Assembly: GCA_002368175.1 (NCBI GenBank)
Contig: AP018173.1
Span: forward strand, 158,569 to 222,568
DNA length: 64,000 nucleotides
Direction: 5' to 3'
Origin: Calothrix sp. NIES-2098
Lineage (GTDB): Bacteria; Cyanobacteriota; Cyanobacteriia; Cyanobacteriales; Nostocaceae
In this document: positions 45,617-54,926 of the stretch, piece after piece
Numbering within the stretch: the first letter of the stretch is position 1
How the letters are laid out: every line of letters begins with the position of its first letter
The notes under the pieces: generated by a model
Told to the model about the DNA's origin: nothing
The model's input: the letters and a program-made list of their open reading frames with translations, nothing else
Databases searched by the model: none
Program-made: the position numbers and the translations under genes

Positions 45617-45982
45617 ATGACTATTACTTTAAATCACACGATTGTGCCCGCAAGGGATAAAGAAGCTTCAGCAGAGTTTTTTGCCAGTATTTTTGGTTTG
45701 AGGGTTGAAAAAGGTGTAGGCCACTTTGTGGCTGTCCAAGTAAATGAAAAACTCACACTAGATTTTGACAATAGAGAAACATTTGAGTCGCATCACTATG
45801 CATTTCAGGTGAGTGATGAGGAATTTGATGCCATATTTGCGCGAATTAAAGACAAAGGCATCGAATATAGCAGCGACCCTATGCATCACAATAAATGTCA
45901 AATCAATCACAGGAAAGAAGGACGTGGCTTCTACTTTTATGACCCCAACGGCCATAACTTAGAACTTTTGACCCGCGTGTAA
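45617..45982 (+). CDS. VOC-family (glyoxalase-like) protein
   Basis: From ATG 45617, with GAGG 9 bases upstream, the protein is 121 residues and shows one VOC fold: LNHTIVPARDKEASAEFFASIFGLRV (first metal His), SHHYAFQVSDEEFDAIFARIKDKG, and GRGFYFYDPNGHNLELLTRV (metal Glu). The family includes glyoxalases, dioxygenases and resistance proteins. The substrate is not predictable from sequence. An in-frame ATG at 45551 would add 22 residues of poor quality. Confidence 0.88.
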   Translation: MTITLNHTIVPARDKEASAEFFASIFGLRVEKGVGHFVAVQVNEKLTLDFDNRETFESHHYAFQVSDEEFDAIFARIKDKGIEYSSDPMHHNKCQINHRKEGRGFYFYDPNGHNLELLTRV

Positions 45983-46062
45983 ATATTTACTTAACTACCT
46001 AAGCGGTTAACACCACAGGCATCCCTCCGGTTTTTAACTTTTTAAAAATCAGCCGCCTTTGA

Positions 46063-46102
46063 TTCGTAGAGGAAAATTGAGTTACCAGTTTTCCTCTAAG
46101 AA
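46063..46102. repeat. inverted pair of the 14-bp intergenic motif
   Basis: TTCGTAGAGGAAAA (46063-46076) and TTTTCCTCTAAGAA (46089-46102) face each other with a 12-base spacer, forming a possible hairpin. Another copy is at 46455-46468. Confidence 0.65.
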
Positions 46103-46215
46103 ATTTTGCCGTATTAAATTACACAAATTAAACTTCTGTTCTAAGATACGAGGGAAGCAGTAGTTTATCCCCTGCTTGGGAACCCAAGAAGCGATCGCTT
46201 AGTCTTACACTCCGT

Positions 46216-46449
46216 ATGAAGTATCATATTTGCGAACTAGAAGCGGCCCCCGAATGGCTCACAATTGAATCAATTGATTACATTGCCGAATGTCTGGAAG
46301 CTTGTGAATCGCTGGAAATGGTGGCAGATTTACGGGCAATCTTCCCAAGAGCTGCACTACGCTCGGCTAGCACAAAGGTAAGCGATATTCAGCGCCAAAA
46401 ACTTGTGCAATGGTTACAGCTTTTGAACCAAGAGGAAAAAGCAGCATAA
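46216..46449 (+). CDS. small hypothetical protein
   Basis: A 77-residue acidic, helical protein (EAAPEWLTIESIDYIAECLEACESLEMVADLRAIFPRAALRSAS...). It is flanked by copies of the recurrent 14-bp motif and HIP1 sites. No family is recognised; it resembles other short helical plasmid proteins of cyanobacteria. Confidence 0.5.
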   Translation: MKYHICELEAAPEWLTIESIDYIAECLEACESLEMVADLRAIFPRAALRSASTKVSDIQRQKLVQWLQLLNQEEKAA

Positions 46450-46721
46450 GAGTTTTCTTAGAGGAAAAGCGATCGCTCGAAGAGCATTAGTATTTATTGT
46501 TCAGTCCAAGTAGAATATTACCTTGGTCTGTTTTGTCGCACAAAAGCATCAGCGTTACTGAACAATTAGGCATATATAAGGATGTGCCACTGTGCTTAAT
46601 TGCGCTTAGATTCTTCAAACCAATATTAAACTTGAGTACCTATTTTTAGCACTAAAGATAGAGACATTTTTGAAAAGTTGAAGCAAACTTGTAAGAGCAA
46701 CTTTAACTATTCAATAATGGT

Positions 46722-47660
46722 GTGGTAATGTGGCTAAAATATGGTGTAGATGAAGAAGGTACATTAATATATATTGAAAATGTCACTAGTGGCAAGACTA
46801 CAGTTAAATGTCCTTATTGTCATGGTGATTTAACTGCCAAAAAAGGCAAGGTGAAAGAACATCATTTTGCGCATAATGACCAAACCTGCCGCCCCATAGC
46901 TAACCGAGAATTTCCAACTCTACCACTGTATGACAATTTCAACATTCAGCTATCAGGTAAAGATTTGGAGCAATTAAAACTGCTGTGGAGAGAGTATGGT
47001 TCCAAAAATTATCCAATTGATTATCACTTAGTTTTTCCTGGTTTAATAAAAGCAGGTGTGTTACATAAAAATGTTTACATAGTTCCAGCTACGTATGAAT
47101 TCAGCAATTTAGGTAAAATTCCTGTTCGAGCGCTAGATTTGATGCATTTTAACGAAGTGCAAGAGCCACTATTACTTAAAAAGCTACTGAAGTTGAAGCT
47201 AGCTTTTGAACACGCCAAACACAAAAATGCCCCAGATTTGGCATACAGACTCACTGATTTAAAACTGTACCGCACTCAACTTAAACGTATATTATCTTGT
47301 TCACTCTATTTTTTAGAAATTGAAACGAATAAAGGAACTCTGTACAAAATAGGAGTTACCACTAAAACTATCAAAGACCGATTAGCAGAAATTAAACTAG
47401 ATTTATTAGCACATTACCAAACTGTTGCTATTAAGGTGTTAGGAACCTGGGAACACCGAGGGAATATTGAATTATATTTTAAACATCGCTATCGTAACTT
47501 TAATTATCCCATTGGGAGTTTAACTGAATACTATAAATTTAATGCTGAGTCTGCCAAAATAGTGCTGCACGACCTGCAACAAATGAAACTTAAAATACTT
47601 TCTCAAGTAGAAATAGATATTTTAGAAGATAAGTCTAGCTTAATTCAAGTGGCTGCTTAA
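46722..47660 (+). CDS. CoiA-like zinc domain fused to a GIY-YIG-type domain
   Basis: This 312-residue protein has, at about 1-60, VTSGKTTVKCPYCHGDLTAKKGKVKEHHFAHNDQTC, a zinc-knuckle with a following HHFAH box, the N-terminal signature of CoiA-like competence/restriction proteins. The middle is helical. About residues 195-270 carry SLYFLEIETNKGTLYKIGVTTKTIKDRLAEIK and a later Glu (HRGNIELYFKHRY), matching the T5orf172/GIY-YIG-type nuclease domain. It may act on incoming single- or double-stranded DNA. No competence operon is nearby. Confidence 0.75.
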   Translation: MVMWLKYGVDEEGTLIYIENVTSGKTTVKCPYCHGDLTAKKGKVKEHHFAHNDQTCRPIANREFPTLPLYDNFNIQLSGKDLEQLKLLWREYGSKNYPIDYHLVFPGLIKAGVLHKNVYIVPATYEFSNLGKIPVRALDLMHFNEVQEPLLLKKLLKLKLAFEHAKHKNAPDLAYRLTDLKLYRTQLKRILSCSLYFLEIETNKGTLYKIGVTTKTIKDRLAEIKLDLLAHYQTVAIKVLGTWEHRGNIELYFKHRYRNFNYPIGSLTEYYKFNAESAKIVLHDLQQMKLKILSQVEIDILEDKSSLIQVAA

Positions 47661-47799
47661 CTCAAATACTCTCACTCTATGGTTGCGATGCCTGCGGTGT
47701 ATCGCAACTGTAGAACATAAAAACTACAAATGTGATTTTACCCCCCGCGTGACCAAATTTTGAACCATAGCTTGACCAAAGGTGTCACTTAAAGGAATA

Positions 47800-48000
47800 A
47801 GTGGTTCTTGGCAACTTTTGGTGATCTAGGTTGGGGAAAGGCAGAGGGCAGAAGGAAGGAGGAAGGAAAAATTCCCATAATTGAAGCTTTGCTTGGATTT
47901 TAGAACATCTGCATCACAAAAAAGCCGTAAGCGATCGCCCCTTGAAGTCACAAACCCCACGCCCGGATAAGAAAACGTTTTAAAACCTTCTGCCTTCTGC
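47800..48000. repeat. short GCAGAAGG/CCTTCTGC repeats in a non-coding gap
   Basis: The 630-bp gap after 47660 has no gene. It contains a purine-rich run (GGCAGAGGGCAGAAGGAAGG, around 47840) and its pyrimidine counterpart CCTTCTGCCTTCTGCC (47987-48002), which could pair. This resembles the short tandemly repeated sequences of heterocystous cyanobacteria. Confidence 0.5.
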
Positions 48001-48290
48001 CTTAAAGTGCGTAACCTTCATCATCACCAAAATCTGACAAGAACCAAAAAACTGAATAATTCAACTTTCCTCTTATAAATATATAAGTATTAATTTATAC
48101 AAATTTTACTTGTGCTACAGGGATTGAGTTAGGTTGAGGGGAAGCATTATCTTCCGCCCCTCGGAATAACTCCATACCACGTTATTGTACTAAATTATGC
48201 TAAAACCAGATTCATATGTTAAAACTGATACTCGTGCGTAAATTATTTATTTTTACGCAATTAAAATTCTTCATTAATCGGGGATGTGTC

Positions 48291-49250
48291 ATGTCCATAT
48301 CAATTTTGAATACCCTAAAAGAAATAGTTCAGGTAGCGGAGGGTACTGCAAATACTACAGTACATTGGGTAGGTGAGACGGTGACGGATGTAACAGGCTG
48401 GGCTGAGGAGAGGACTAAAGATACACTTAATTTCGTGGGTGAAACTGCTCAGAAAACTTTAAAAACCGCTGAAGATGTTGCTAAGATTGCTAGAGCGATT
48501 AATAACAAAACCATAACTTTTGCTGAGGATGCGGTAACACGCGCATATTTAGCGGCTAAAGGGGAGCTAAACTACGACATCATCAAAGATGGCCCTTTAC
48601 TAAAAAGTATGAAAGATTTACGGCCTGGCGATATCTTGCTTAAGCAAGGTGGAATTGAGGTTACTGACCTTGGGGGCAAACTTGGTATTGAGGAAGGTGT
48701 ATCGCTAATTATCGATGGTGTACAAATCGTTACTAACCGATCAAATCACAGATATATTGGAGCGGGTTTGTTGGGACATGCAGCCATCTACATTGGGTCT
48801 GGCGATGTTGCCGAGGCTATAGGGGCGGGGTGTACTATCCGAGAACTTGATGGTGACTATAACAAGAATTTTAATTTCTACGCTATCCGCCCCAAAGACG
48901 AAAAACTTGCGCAGAAAATTGCAGAGCTTGCCAAAAAGTACGCTTCAACCAATAGGATTTCCTACTCTCGATCTGGGCTTCCCTCTGCTGTAATAGGTGG
49001 GACTATCTCAAGTACATTAAGTAGCGATCTAACAAAGCTCAAACGCCAGGGATTGGATAGTGAAGGTAAAACATCAATGTTCTGTTCGGAATTTGTTGCC
49101 TTCATCTTAAATTGCACTACTGACGATTTGGGGCATCCGCGGATTATAGCTGTATCCCAAGATCGCATTACACCAGAGGAAATTTATGTACAATTACGGG
49201 ATAATCCAGATTTCTCTTATATTGGTGAACTGCGCAAAAATGTACGTTAA
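48291..49250 (+). CDS. YiiX/NlpC-P60-like thiol hydrolase with amphipathic N-terminus
   Basis: From ATG 48291 the protein is 319 residues. Residues 1-90 contain amphipathic 11-residue-like helices (VGETVTDVTGWAEERTKDTLNFVGETAQKTLKTAEDVAK). A permuted papain-like domain follows: LRPGDILLKQGG, LLGHAAIYIGSGDVAEAIGAG (catalytic His) and SMFCSEFVAFILNCTT (catalytic Cys in CSEF). Such enzymes cleave or transfer acyl groups on lipids or peptides. The LRAT-like protein at 13138 belongs to the same superfamily, though the two sequences are different. Confidence 0.8.
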   Translation: MSISILNTLKEIVQVAEGTANTTVHWVGETVTDVTGWAEERTKDTLNFVGETAQKTLKTAEDVAKIARAINNKTITFAEDAVTRAYLAAKGELNYDIIKDGPLLKSMKDLRPGDILLKQGGIEVTDLGGKLGIEEGVSLIIDGVQIVTNRSNHRYIGAGLLGHAAIYIGSGDVAEAIGAGCTIRELDGDYNKNFNFYAIRPKDEKLAQKIAELAKKYASTNRISYSRSGLPSAVIGGTISSTLSSDLTKLKRQGLDSEGKTSMFCSEFVAFILNCTTDDLGHPRIIAVSQDRITPEEIYVQLRDNPDFSYIGELRKNVR

Positions 49251-49311
49251 TCAAAATCTTCCTCAACCTCCAAAATTTTTTGTCTTTGTTTAAACGCCTG
49301 GAAAATCAATC

Positions 49312-49345
49312 TAAATGCTCCTTCTATAGAAGGAGCATTTAATAT
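49312..49345 (+). terminator. strong palindromic hairpin after the YiiX-like gene
   Basis: A perfect 30-bp palindrome centred at 49326.5 with arms TAAATGCTCCTTCTA. It lies 62 bases beyond the YiiX-like stop codon; the T-run is weak (ATTTAATATTT), so it may act as a terminator or RNA stabiliser. Confidence 0.6.
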
Positions 49346-49490
49346 TTGGAGATGCTCCTGGCATTACAAGTATGTTCCAATTTCAATTTGTCACCAGCCT
49401 GAAACCCATGCATGACAGGACTTTAGGAAAAATATCACCTCTAAAAAGTAGCGGACATTTCTTAGAAGCTCGCATTGTTCAGGTGTTAAT

Positions 49491-50391
49491 AGACCTCTTG
49501 CACGAATAATGTAAGCATGAAAAAATACAGGTCAAAAAACAAAGAGCAATGAGCTACGAACAGATAAAAGACCTGCCACCACCAGAATTCAACCGGTTAT
49601 GTGGAGTGCATATTGCTACGTTTAAGAAGATGGTAGAAGTTCTAAAGCCAGAACTAGTCAGAAGCGGGAAAAAAGGTGGACAGCCAAAGTTAAGTGTGGA
49701 AGACCATTTACTAGTAGCACTGGAATATTGGCGAGAATATCGTACTTACTTCCATATTTCTAAAAGTTGGGGTATACATGAATCCACTGTATGCCGGATA
49801 GTACGGAAAGTAGAAAATATCTTGATTAAATCAGGAGCATTCCGACTACCAGGGAAAAAAGAATTACAAGCAGCCTATGAATGGAAGGTATTGGTAGTAG
49901 ATGTGACTGAAACCCCAATAGAACGCCCAAAAAAAAACAGCGCCGATACTATAGCGCTAAGAAAAAACGGCATACTTTCAAAGCACAATTGGTAGTTGAC
50001 CAAGCTAGTGGCAAAATTCTTTGTACAGCTTATGGAGTTGGTCGCATCCATGACTTTCGTTTATGGAGAAATACTAAGGTCAGATTTCATACTTCACAGT
50101 TGTGTTTAGCTCTTCAAGGTTATCAAGGTATTGCTAAACTCCATCCCAACAGCTGCATACCCAGTAGGAAACCTCCTGGGGAAAATTTATCTACTCCAGA
50201 ACGCCAGCACAATCGTCACTTAGCTAGCCTACGTATTGTTGGCGAACATCTCAACCGTCGATTAAAAATTTTTCGCATCCTCAAAGAACAATATCGGAAT
50301 CGTAGAAAACGTTTTGGCTTGCGATGCAATTTGATTGCTGGACTTATTAACTATGAACTTGCTCTTTTTTCTTGATTCATGCAAGAGGTCT
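49491..50391 (+). mobile_element. IS5-family element, 901 bp
   Basis: The ends AGACCTCTTGCA (49491 on) and complement (ending 50391) are inverted repeats; AAT is duplicated at 49488-49490 and 50392-50394. It interrupts a minus-strand frame that begins as a FAD monooxygenase. Confidence 0.9.
49549..50375 (+). CDS. IS5-family transposase (two frames)
   Basis: The first frame (49549-49995) has an HTH domain (KLSVEDHLLVALEYWREYRTYFHISKSWGIHESTVCRIVRKVE) and the first catalytic Asp in VLVVDVTETPIERP. After an A9 tract near 49929-49937 the second frame continues with KKQRRYYSAKKKRHTFKAQ and VGRIHDFRLW, and ends with HLASLRIVGEHLNRRLKIFRIL (Glu). A region matching the second Asp block looks altered (QLCLALQGYQGI), so activity is doubtful. 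The frameshift may be programmed. Confidence 0.8.
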
Positions 50392-50996
50392 AATAACTCT
50401 AGTTGAAAATCTGAATGCTCAGGTAAGGGGCCAGGAGCAGGACTATATCGCTTCAATCCCGCCCCTTTTTTTGATTGATGAGGCTCTCCGTCACCAATCA
50501 TCGTTTGTCTAACTGCCGAGTTCAAACCATCCGCCCCAATCAACAGTTCTGCCTCTACTGTCTTGTTTCCATCAAAGTAGACTTTGACACTGTTGTCATT
50601 TTGCTCAAAACTAATGCACTGATAACCGAAATGAATATTTTCAGTTGGTAATGCAGAGGCGAGGATTTCTTGCAAACGTGACCAGCGGATCTGCAACATT
50701 GGCTGACCATATTTATCCATTAAGTTCACAGCTTTCTGGGCAATGATTTCACCACAGCTTTTTTTTAAGGTCAGCATTCGAGTTTCGCTACCCGCCTGTT
50801 TGAGTAAGTCGGTGATTCCGGGAGCAATTGCTTCGAGACTATGCAAGCCGTTCGGTAGAATACTTAGACCAGCACCTATTGGGCGCAAAACAGTTGCTTT
50901 TTCATAGATTTGAGCGTTGATACCTTTTTTATGAAGTGCGATCGCTACTGCTAAACCACCTAGTCCAGCACCAATAATAGCTATTTTTTTGTTCAT
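50392..50996 (-). pseudogene. FAD-dependent monooxygenase, N-terminal part only, chimeric and IS-interrupted
   Basis: From ATG 50996 the first ~175 residues form the FAD-binding half of a group A flavin monooxygenase: KIAIIGAGLGGLAVAIALHKKG, GAGLSILPNGLHSLE, MLQIRWSRLQEIL, VEAELLIGADGLNSAVRQTMIGDGEP. After GDGEP the sequence changes to HQSKKGAGLKRYSPAPGPLPEH, unrelated to the family, and is then interrupted by the IS5 element; past the IS the frame continues as TPEQCELLRNVRYFLEV. Two separate rearrangements therefore destroyed the gene. Confidence 0.8.
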
Positions 50997-51060
50997 AATT
51001 ATATAACTGACGCAGAAAAAGCATAATTTTTGAAATTTCTCAAAAGTTACTATTAATTTT

Positions 51061-52350
51061 TCAATTTTTTTTGTTTGATTTCTTTACTTTAGATATCCAG
51101 CCTTTGTATGTATCCAAAATTTTTGAATAGGGAATAGTTGTTTCAAAAATCAAGTCAATAAGTGAGGGTGGAAAATTATTGGGAGATAGTTTGTGCAGAA
51201 TTTTAGCAATACTTTCTCTTAAGAAAAACTCGATAAATAATCGAGTAGACGAAGGAAAAGCATAGTCGCCTAGCTCAACTAAAGCAAGGCCATCCGGCTG
51301 ACGGCGTATAGTAAACTGTTCGAGAGCCTCAGCTAGATTGTCAGAATACTCATCCAATAGATTGTCAAATACAACCACATCTTCAAGTGCAGCATTGCAA
51401 CCTTGACCAATAGAGGAAGAGACTGCATGTGCCGCGTCTCCTATGAGTAAAACATTATCATCTTGGTGATAACGGTTACAGCGAACTGTTAAAATTCTCG
51501 ATATTGGTTTATTGAGAAAAGCTTCGGCGTCCTTGTCCGTCATTAATCGACCAATTTCTGGAAAATTACCCTGAAAGAATTTGAGAACTGCTTCTACTGT
51601 GGAAAGACTAGCTACTTGATTTTTTTCTGGCGGAAAGTTAATTGCACCACTCATTGTTCCATCGACTTGATGTAATGCCACCATAATTGTTCCGTCATTT
51701 AGTCTCCAAGTATGGATATTATCTACTTTCAATTGTGTGCTTGAATTTTCGCTACTATCTAAGTAAATCGATTTGTAGTCAATGGGATAGTATTTCTGTT
51801 CACATTCAAAATCTTTTGCAGTCATAAAATACTCTCTAACCGCAGAACGTGCTCCATCCGCACCAATTAATAAATCGTAATGAGTAGTGAATTCCTCTTT
51901 TGTTTCTATGTTTCGCAACTTTATATTTTTTGACGCTAAATCGACAGAAGTACATTGGCAATTAAAGTGAATATTAAGGGTACTATTATTGTACTTTTCA
52001 GTCAACTTTTCTAATAGAGCAATTGTCAAGCTTGTACGGTCAAGTGTGGTGAGAGGTTTGTTTCTTGGCGTCAATCGCGTCTTGCCATTTTTTTGGTGAA
52101 ACAGGGTTCCCGTCATTTCCACACTAATGGCTTTGACCGCTTCTTCTAAGCCCTCAATTTTTTTTAAAGCATTCATTCCCCTTTCATTGAGAGAAATGGG
52201 GAAAGTTCTAGATTTTGAAAATGGGACAATTCTTGGATTACTACGACATTCATAAATATCGATTTGGTATTTGTTGTCACGACGCAACAAGTAATGAGCC
52301 AGCAGAATTCCGCTAGGTCCAGCACCCACAATAGCTACTTTCTTGAGCAT
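51061..52350 (-). CDS. FAD-dependent monooxygenase (kynurenine-3-monooxygenase-like)
   Basis: An intact 429-residue group A flavin monooxygenase: VAIVGAGPSGILLAHYLLRR (dinucleotide-binding GxGxxG), HYDLLIGADGARSAVREYF (DG motif), and RYHQDDNVLLIGDAAHAVSSSIGQGCNAALEDVVVF (GD motif for FAD ribityl and NADPH). The long C-terminal part with FAFPSSTRLFIEFF-like helices resembles kynurenine 3-monooxygenase. It hydroxylates an aromatic or related substrate using NADPH and O2. It lies 65 bases upstream of the broken monooxygenase on the same strand; the two may have formed a small oxidative pathway. Confidence 0.88.
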   Translation of the reverse strand: MLKKVAIVGAGPSGILLAHYLLRRDNKYQIDIYECRSNPRIVPFSKSRTFPISLNERGMNALKKIEGLEEAVKAISVEMTGTLFHQKNGKTRLTPRNKPLTTLDRTSLTIALLEKLTEKYNNSTLNIHFNCQCTSVDLASKNIKLRNIETKEEFTTHYDLLIGADGARSAVREYFMTAKDFECEQKYYPIDYKSIYLDSSENSSTQLKVDNIHTWRLNDGTIMVALHQVDGTMSGAINFPPEKNQVASLSTVEAVLKFFQGNFPEIGRLMTDKDAEAFLNKPISRILTVRCNRYHQDDNVLLIGDAAHAVSSSIGQGCNAALEDVVVFDNLLDEYSDNLAEALEQFTIRRQPDGLALVELGDYAFPSSTRLFIEFFLRESIAKILHKLSPNNFPPSLIDLIFETTIPYSKILDTYKGWISKVKKSNKKN

Positions 52351-53197
52351 AATTCTCAGACTAAAGCAATGATTGCAAAACCCGAATATTTAATTTTACT
52401 TATTAAAGTCGTCGTATTTGATTTATGAAATTACTTTAAGAGGCAATAAAGAAACAACATAGTATTGATTAAGGTACAAGCCTACAGATTTTTTCAAAAA
52501 TCAAATCGGATTCCTATATTTCTTTCTAAATAAGTTTGAAAAGAATTTCATCAATCTTAAGAGGGATTTATTGATAAGGCTTTAGAGATATTAATCAACA
52601 CTATTTCATCACCTCTAATCCAATCAATAGATATAAGACAAATCCCATATTCAGGGCAGTTTACGGAAGCTGCGAAGAAGTGGAAAATTCACCATTACAA
52701 CAATCAGGTTTAATTTTTGAAAAAATTACGTACACCTTAAGCTTGACTTCATCCATTTTTGATTTAATCAAGCAGCATAAACAGCAATATCTCTCAAACT
52801 TTAAAATAAAACACGAGGAAATTTTACAATTTCGGTTGAGAGGTGAAATGAGCAGACCCGCCTAAAAGTTACGCGCTTGGAATATGTTGAGCCACGACCG
52901 TGCAGAAGTGTTGCGAGGTAATGGCTTTGAAAATGACTCACTATGCCCGATTCCAGCACTACGGAGAAATTTTTGCTTACTTTTTGCTTACTCGCTTGTC
53001 AAGGCTGGGAAGTATGAAAAGCAACATTCAGAGCAGCCAAACAACTGTTAACTAGTTAACACAAGGGATAGAGATTCAAAAGCTTACCCAGTAAGGTTTT
53101 TGTCCTTGTTTTGAAGCTTGCAAAGTATTTTTCGCTACTACTATAATCTACGAGAATCGCTTTGTCTGATGGTGATTACAATGCTTAACAACTTAAT
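52351..53197. other. gene-poor, decayed segment
   Basis: Only short frames are present. One at 52680-52865 (plus strand, 61 residues) is poorly supported, and 52870-53050 contains a broken frame. The segment lies between the monooxygenase and the second IS5 copy and looks like decayed sequence. Confidence 0.5.
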
Positions 53198-54334
53198 AGA
53201 CTTGTCCGAAAACTCCAAAGCCAGACTGTTCAAAGCTTTGAGACAAAACTTTGATATTTGCGTCAAAACGTAATTACAAGGGTTTAAGATAGTTACTGAT
53301 AGTATAGAGGCATAAAAATCAACTCCTATTTTTCTAAATTTTCTAGTTATTCCTAGTTGCTAAGTTGGTAAAATTAAACTACCTATCCTTAATCTAACCA
53401 ACCCACATACTGTTAAGATAATTTGCTCATAAGTATCGAGCTTTAATCGAAATCTTTGTGAGGCTATGCGAAATATTTTAAGTAATCGAATTAAATGTTC
53501 GATGAATATTCGATTACTAGACAAAGCCTTATTTTCATCTTTTTGCTGTTGAGTTAATTCTCGTTTTGGTTTCTTTTTATGAGGAGTAGTGATGTTTTCG
53601 CCTCCTTGGAAACCTTTATCACCTGAAAAGGGTTGAGATTTATCAAATTTATTTTGAGATTGACGAAACAATTTTATATCTGCTGTTGGCCCAGGAACGC
53701 CCACTTCCACCTCCACAATATCCTTACCTTCTGGTATCCCGACCATTAGACTTTTCAATGTATGTTGTCTCTTCTTGCCAGAAAAATATTTTTGTTGTTC
53801 TTTTTGGTCAGAATTCCTATAGATTGGCTGTTCTAGGCTATCGACTAATAGCCTAAAATTGGTTAATACTTCCTGAACAAAGAGTAATTCGCTTTCATTA
53901 TTTGAGACTTGTTCTAATAAACTAGCTGGTAAAATATCTCGCAGTATTGGTATCCAAGAATGAAAAGTATCGTTGGCTTCTGTCTTAGATATCCCAAATA
54001 ACATTCCTAATACTTGAAATGTCGGCATCTGTCTTAAATAAAATAGACATAAGCATACTTGTTCTTGGATTGATAATAATTCTTTGCGACCTCCACCAGC
54101 CGCATTAATTCTTATTTTTCGGCTTTCTTGCTGAATTTTAATTTCTTGGTGACGTTTGCAGGCACAATTTAATAGTGATTGTAATTGTTCGTAACTAATC
54201 CCTAAAATTTGTTTTGTTCGGTGTGGGTACTTTTGGATATAATCAAAAACCATAACTAAGTTTGAAAAATGGTAGACACTCAATTCAACGTTTTACCATT
54301 TTTCTTTTCCTAAGTTAATATTTCGGACAAGTCT
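53198..54334 (-). mobile_element. IS5-family element, copy 2 of 2
   Basis: Same 1137-bp element as 30770-31906 in inverted orientation, with the same ends (AGACTTGTCCGAAA) and AAT duplications at 53195-53197 and 54335-54337. The two copies can recombine to invert the intervening ~21 kb. Confidence 0.93.
53360..54283 (-). CDS. IS5-family transposase (DDE_Tnp_4 type), identical to the 30821 copy
   Basis: This 307-residue transposase is identical in sequence to that at 30821-31744, with the same HTH and DDE landmarks (LVDSLEQPI, FSGDKGFQGG, IFIEHLIRLLKIFRI). Complete identity indicates very recent transposition or duplication. Confidence 0.93.
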   Translation of the reverse strand: MSVYHFSNLVMVFDYIQKYPHRTKQILGISYEQLQSLLNCACKRHQEIKIQQESRKIRINAAGGGRKELLSIQEQVCLCLFYLRQMPTFQVLGMLFGISKTEANDTFHSWIPILRDILPASLLEQVSNNESELLFVQEVLTNFRLLVDSLEQPIYRNSDQKEQQKYFSGKKRQHTLKSLMVGIPEGKDIVEVEVGVPGPTADIKLFRQSQNKFDKSQPFSGDKGFQGGENITTPHKKKPKRELTQQQKDENKALSSNRIFIEHLIRLLKIFRIASQRFRLKLDTYEQIILTVCGLVRLRIGSLILPT

Positions 54335-54413
54335 AATAAACCAGTTTGCGCTCACAAAAGTGCAACAAAAGTGCTGACTATTATATTGATATGAGTTTAG
54401 TAGCTATAAAAAT

Positions 54414-54650
54414 ATGAAAATCATTGTAAAGAGTGGGTACAGATTACCAGAAAAAATCAAATTCGAGTCCGGGTTGGTTGTGAATCCGTTCGGTACGGAG
54501 TTTACGATTCCCGATGGAGAAGATATCAGTAAAGCGCAATTTTACTGGGACGTTATTGAAGAAAATTATCGCGGAGAGATGGAACACGCCGGGTATACCA
54601 TTAAGGCGTGGGACAAAGCACAGCAATATTTTGAAGTATCGCAAGAGTAG
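54414..54650 (+). CDS. small hypothetical protein
   Basis: A 78-residue protein (MKIIVKSGYRLPEKIKFESGLVVNPFGTEFTIPDGEDISKAQFYWDVIEENYRGEMEHAGYTIKAWDKAQQYF). It is probably a small beta-rich fold. Family unknown. It lies between the IS5 copy and an integrase remnant. Confidence 0.5.
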   Translation: MKIIVKSGYRLPEKIKFESGLVVNPFGTEFTIPDGEDISKAQFYWDVIEENYRGEMEHAGYTIKAWDKAQQYFEVSQE

Positions 54651-54683
54651 GTCAATATTAAAGAACATTATTTTTGCGATCGC

Positions 54684-54926
54684 TCCACCCACAGCTTCAG
54701 AAGGACAGCATTAACCCAGTTGAGCAATGCTGGTATTCCGCTAAGGGTGATACAAGAGATATCAGGACATAGGAACTTAGAACAGTTGCAGAAATACCTT
54801 GAGGTTAGTGATGAGCAGGTATTAGGTGCGGCGGCGAGTTTGGCGATGTTGTCACCTGTGGGTAGAAGTGGTGTAGAAATTGATATTGATGAAAAGGTAG
54901 AAATTGATGCGAATAGTCCCCGTTAG
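54684..54926 (+). pseudogene. tyrosine recombinase C-terminal remnant
   Basis: The frame reads THSFRRTALTQLSNAGIPLRVIQEISGHRNLEQLQKYLEVSDEQVLGAAASLAMLSPVG, covering the HxxR box, the late His and the nucleophilic Tyr of a tyrosine recombinase, but without the N-terminal domain or first catalytic Arg. The upstream part is missing. Its stop codon lies inside the first CRISPR repeat, so the array formed or landed at the gene end. Confidence 0.75.

Noticed and set aside
52680..52865. Plus-strand frame of 61 codons in the decayed segment before the second IS5 copy
   Set aside because: No recognisable domain, no ribosome-binding site, and it lies among broken frames.
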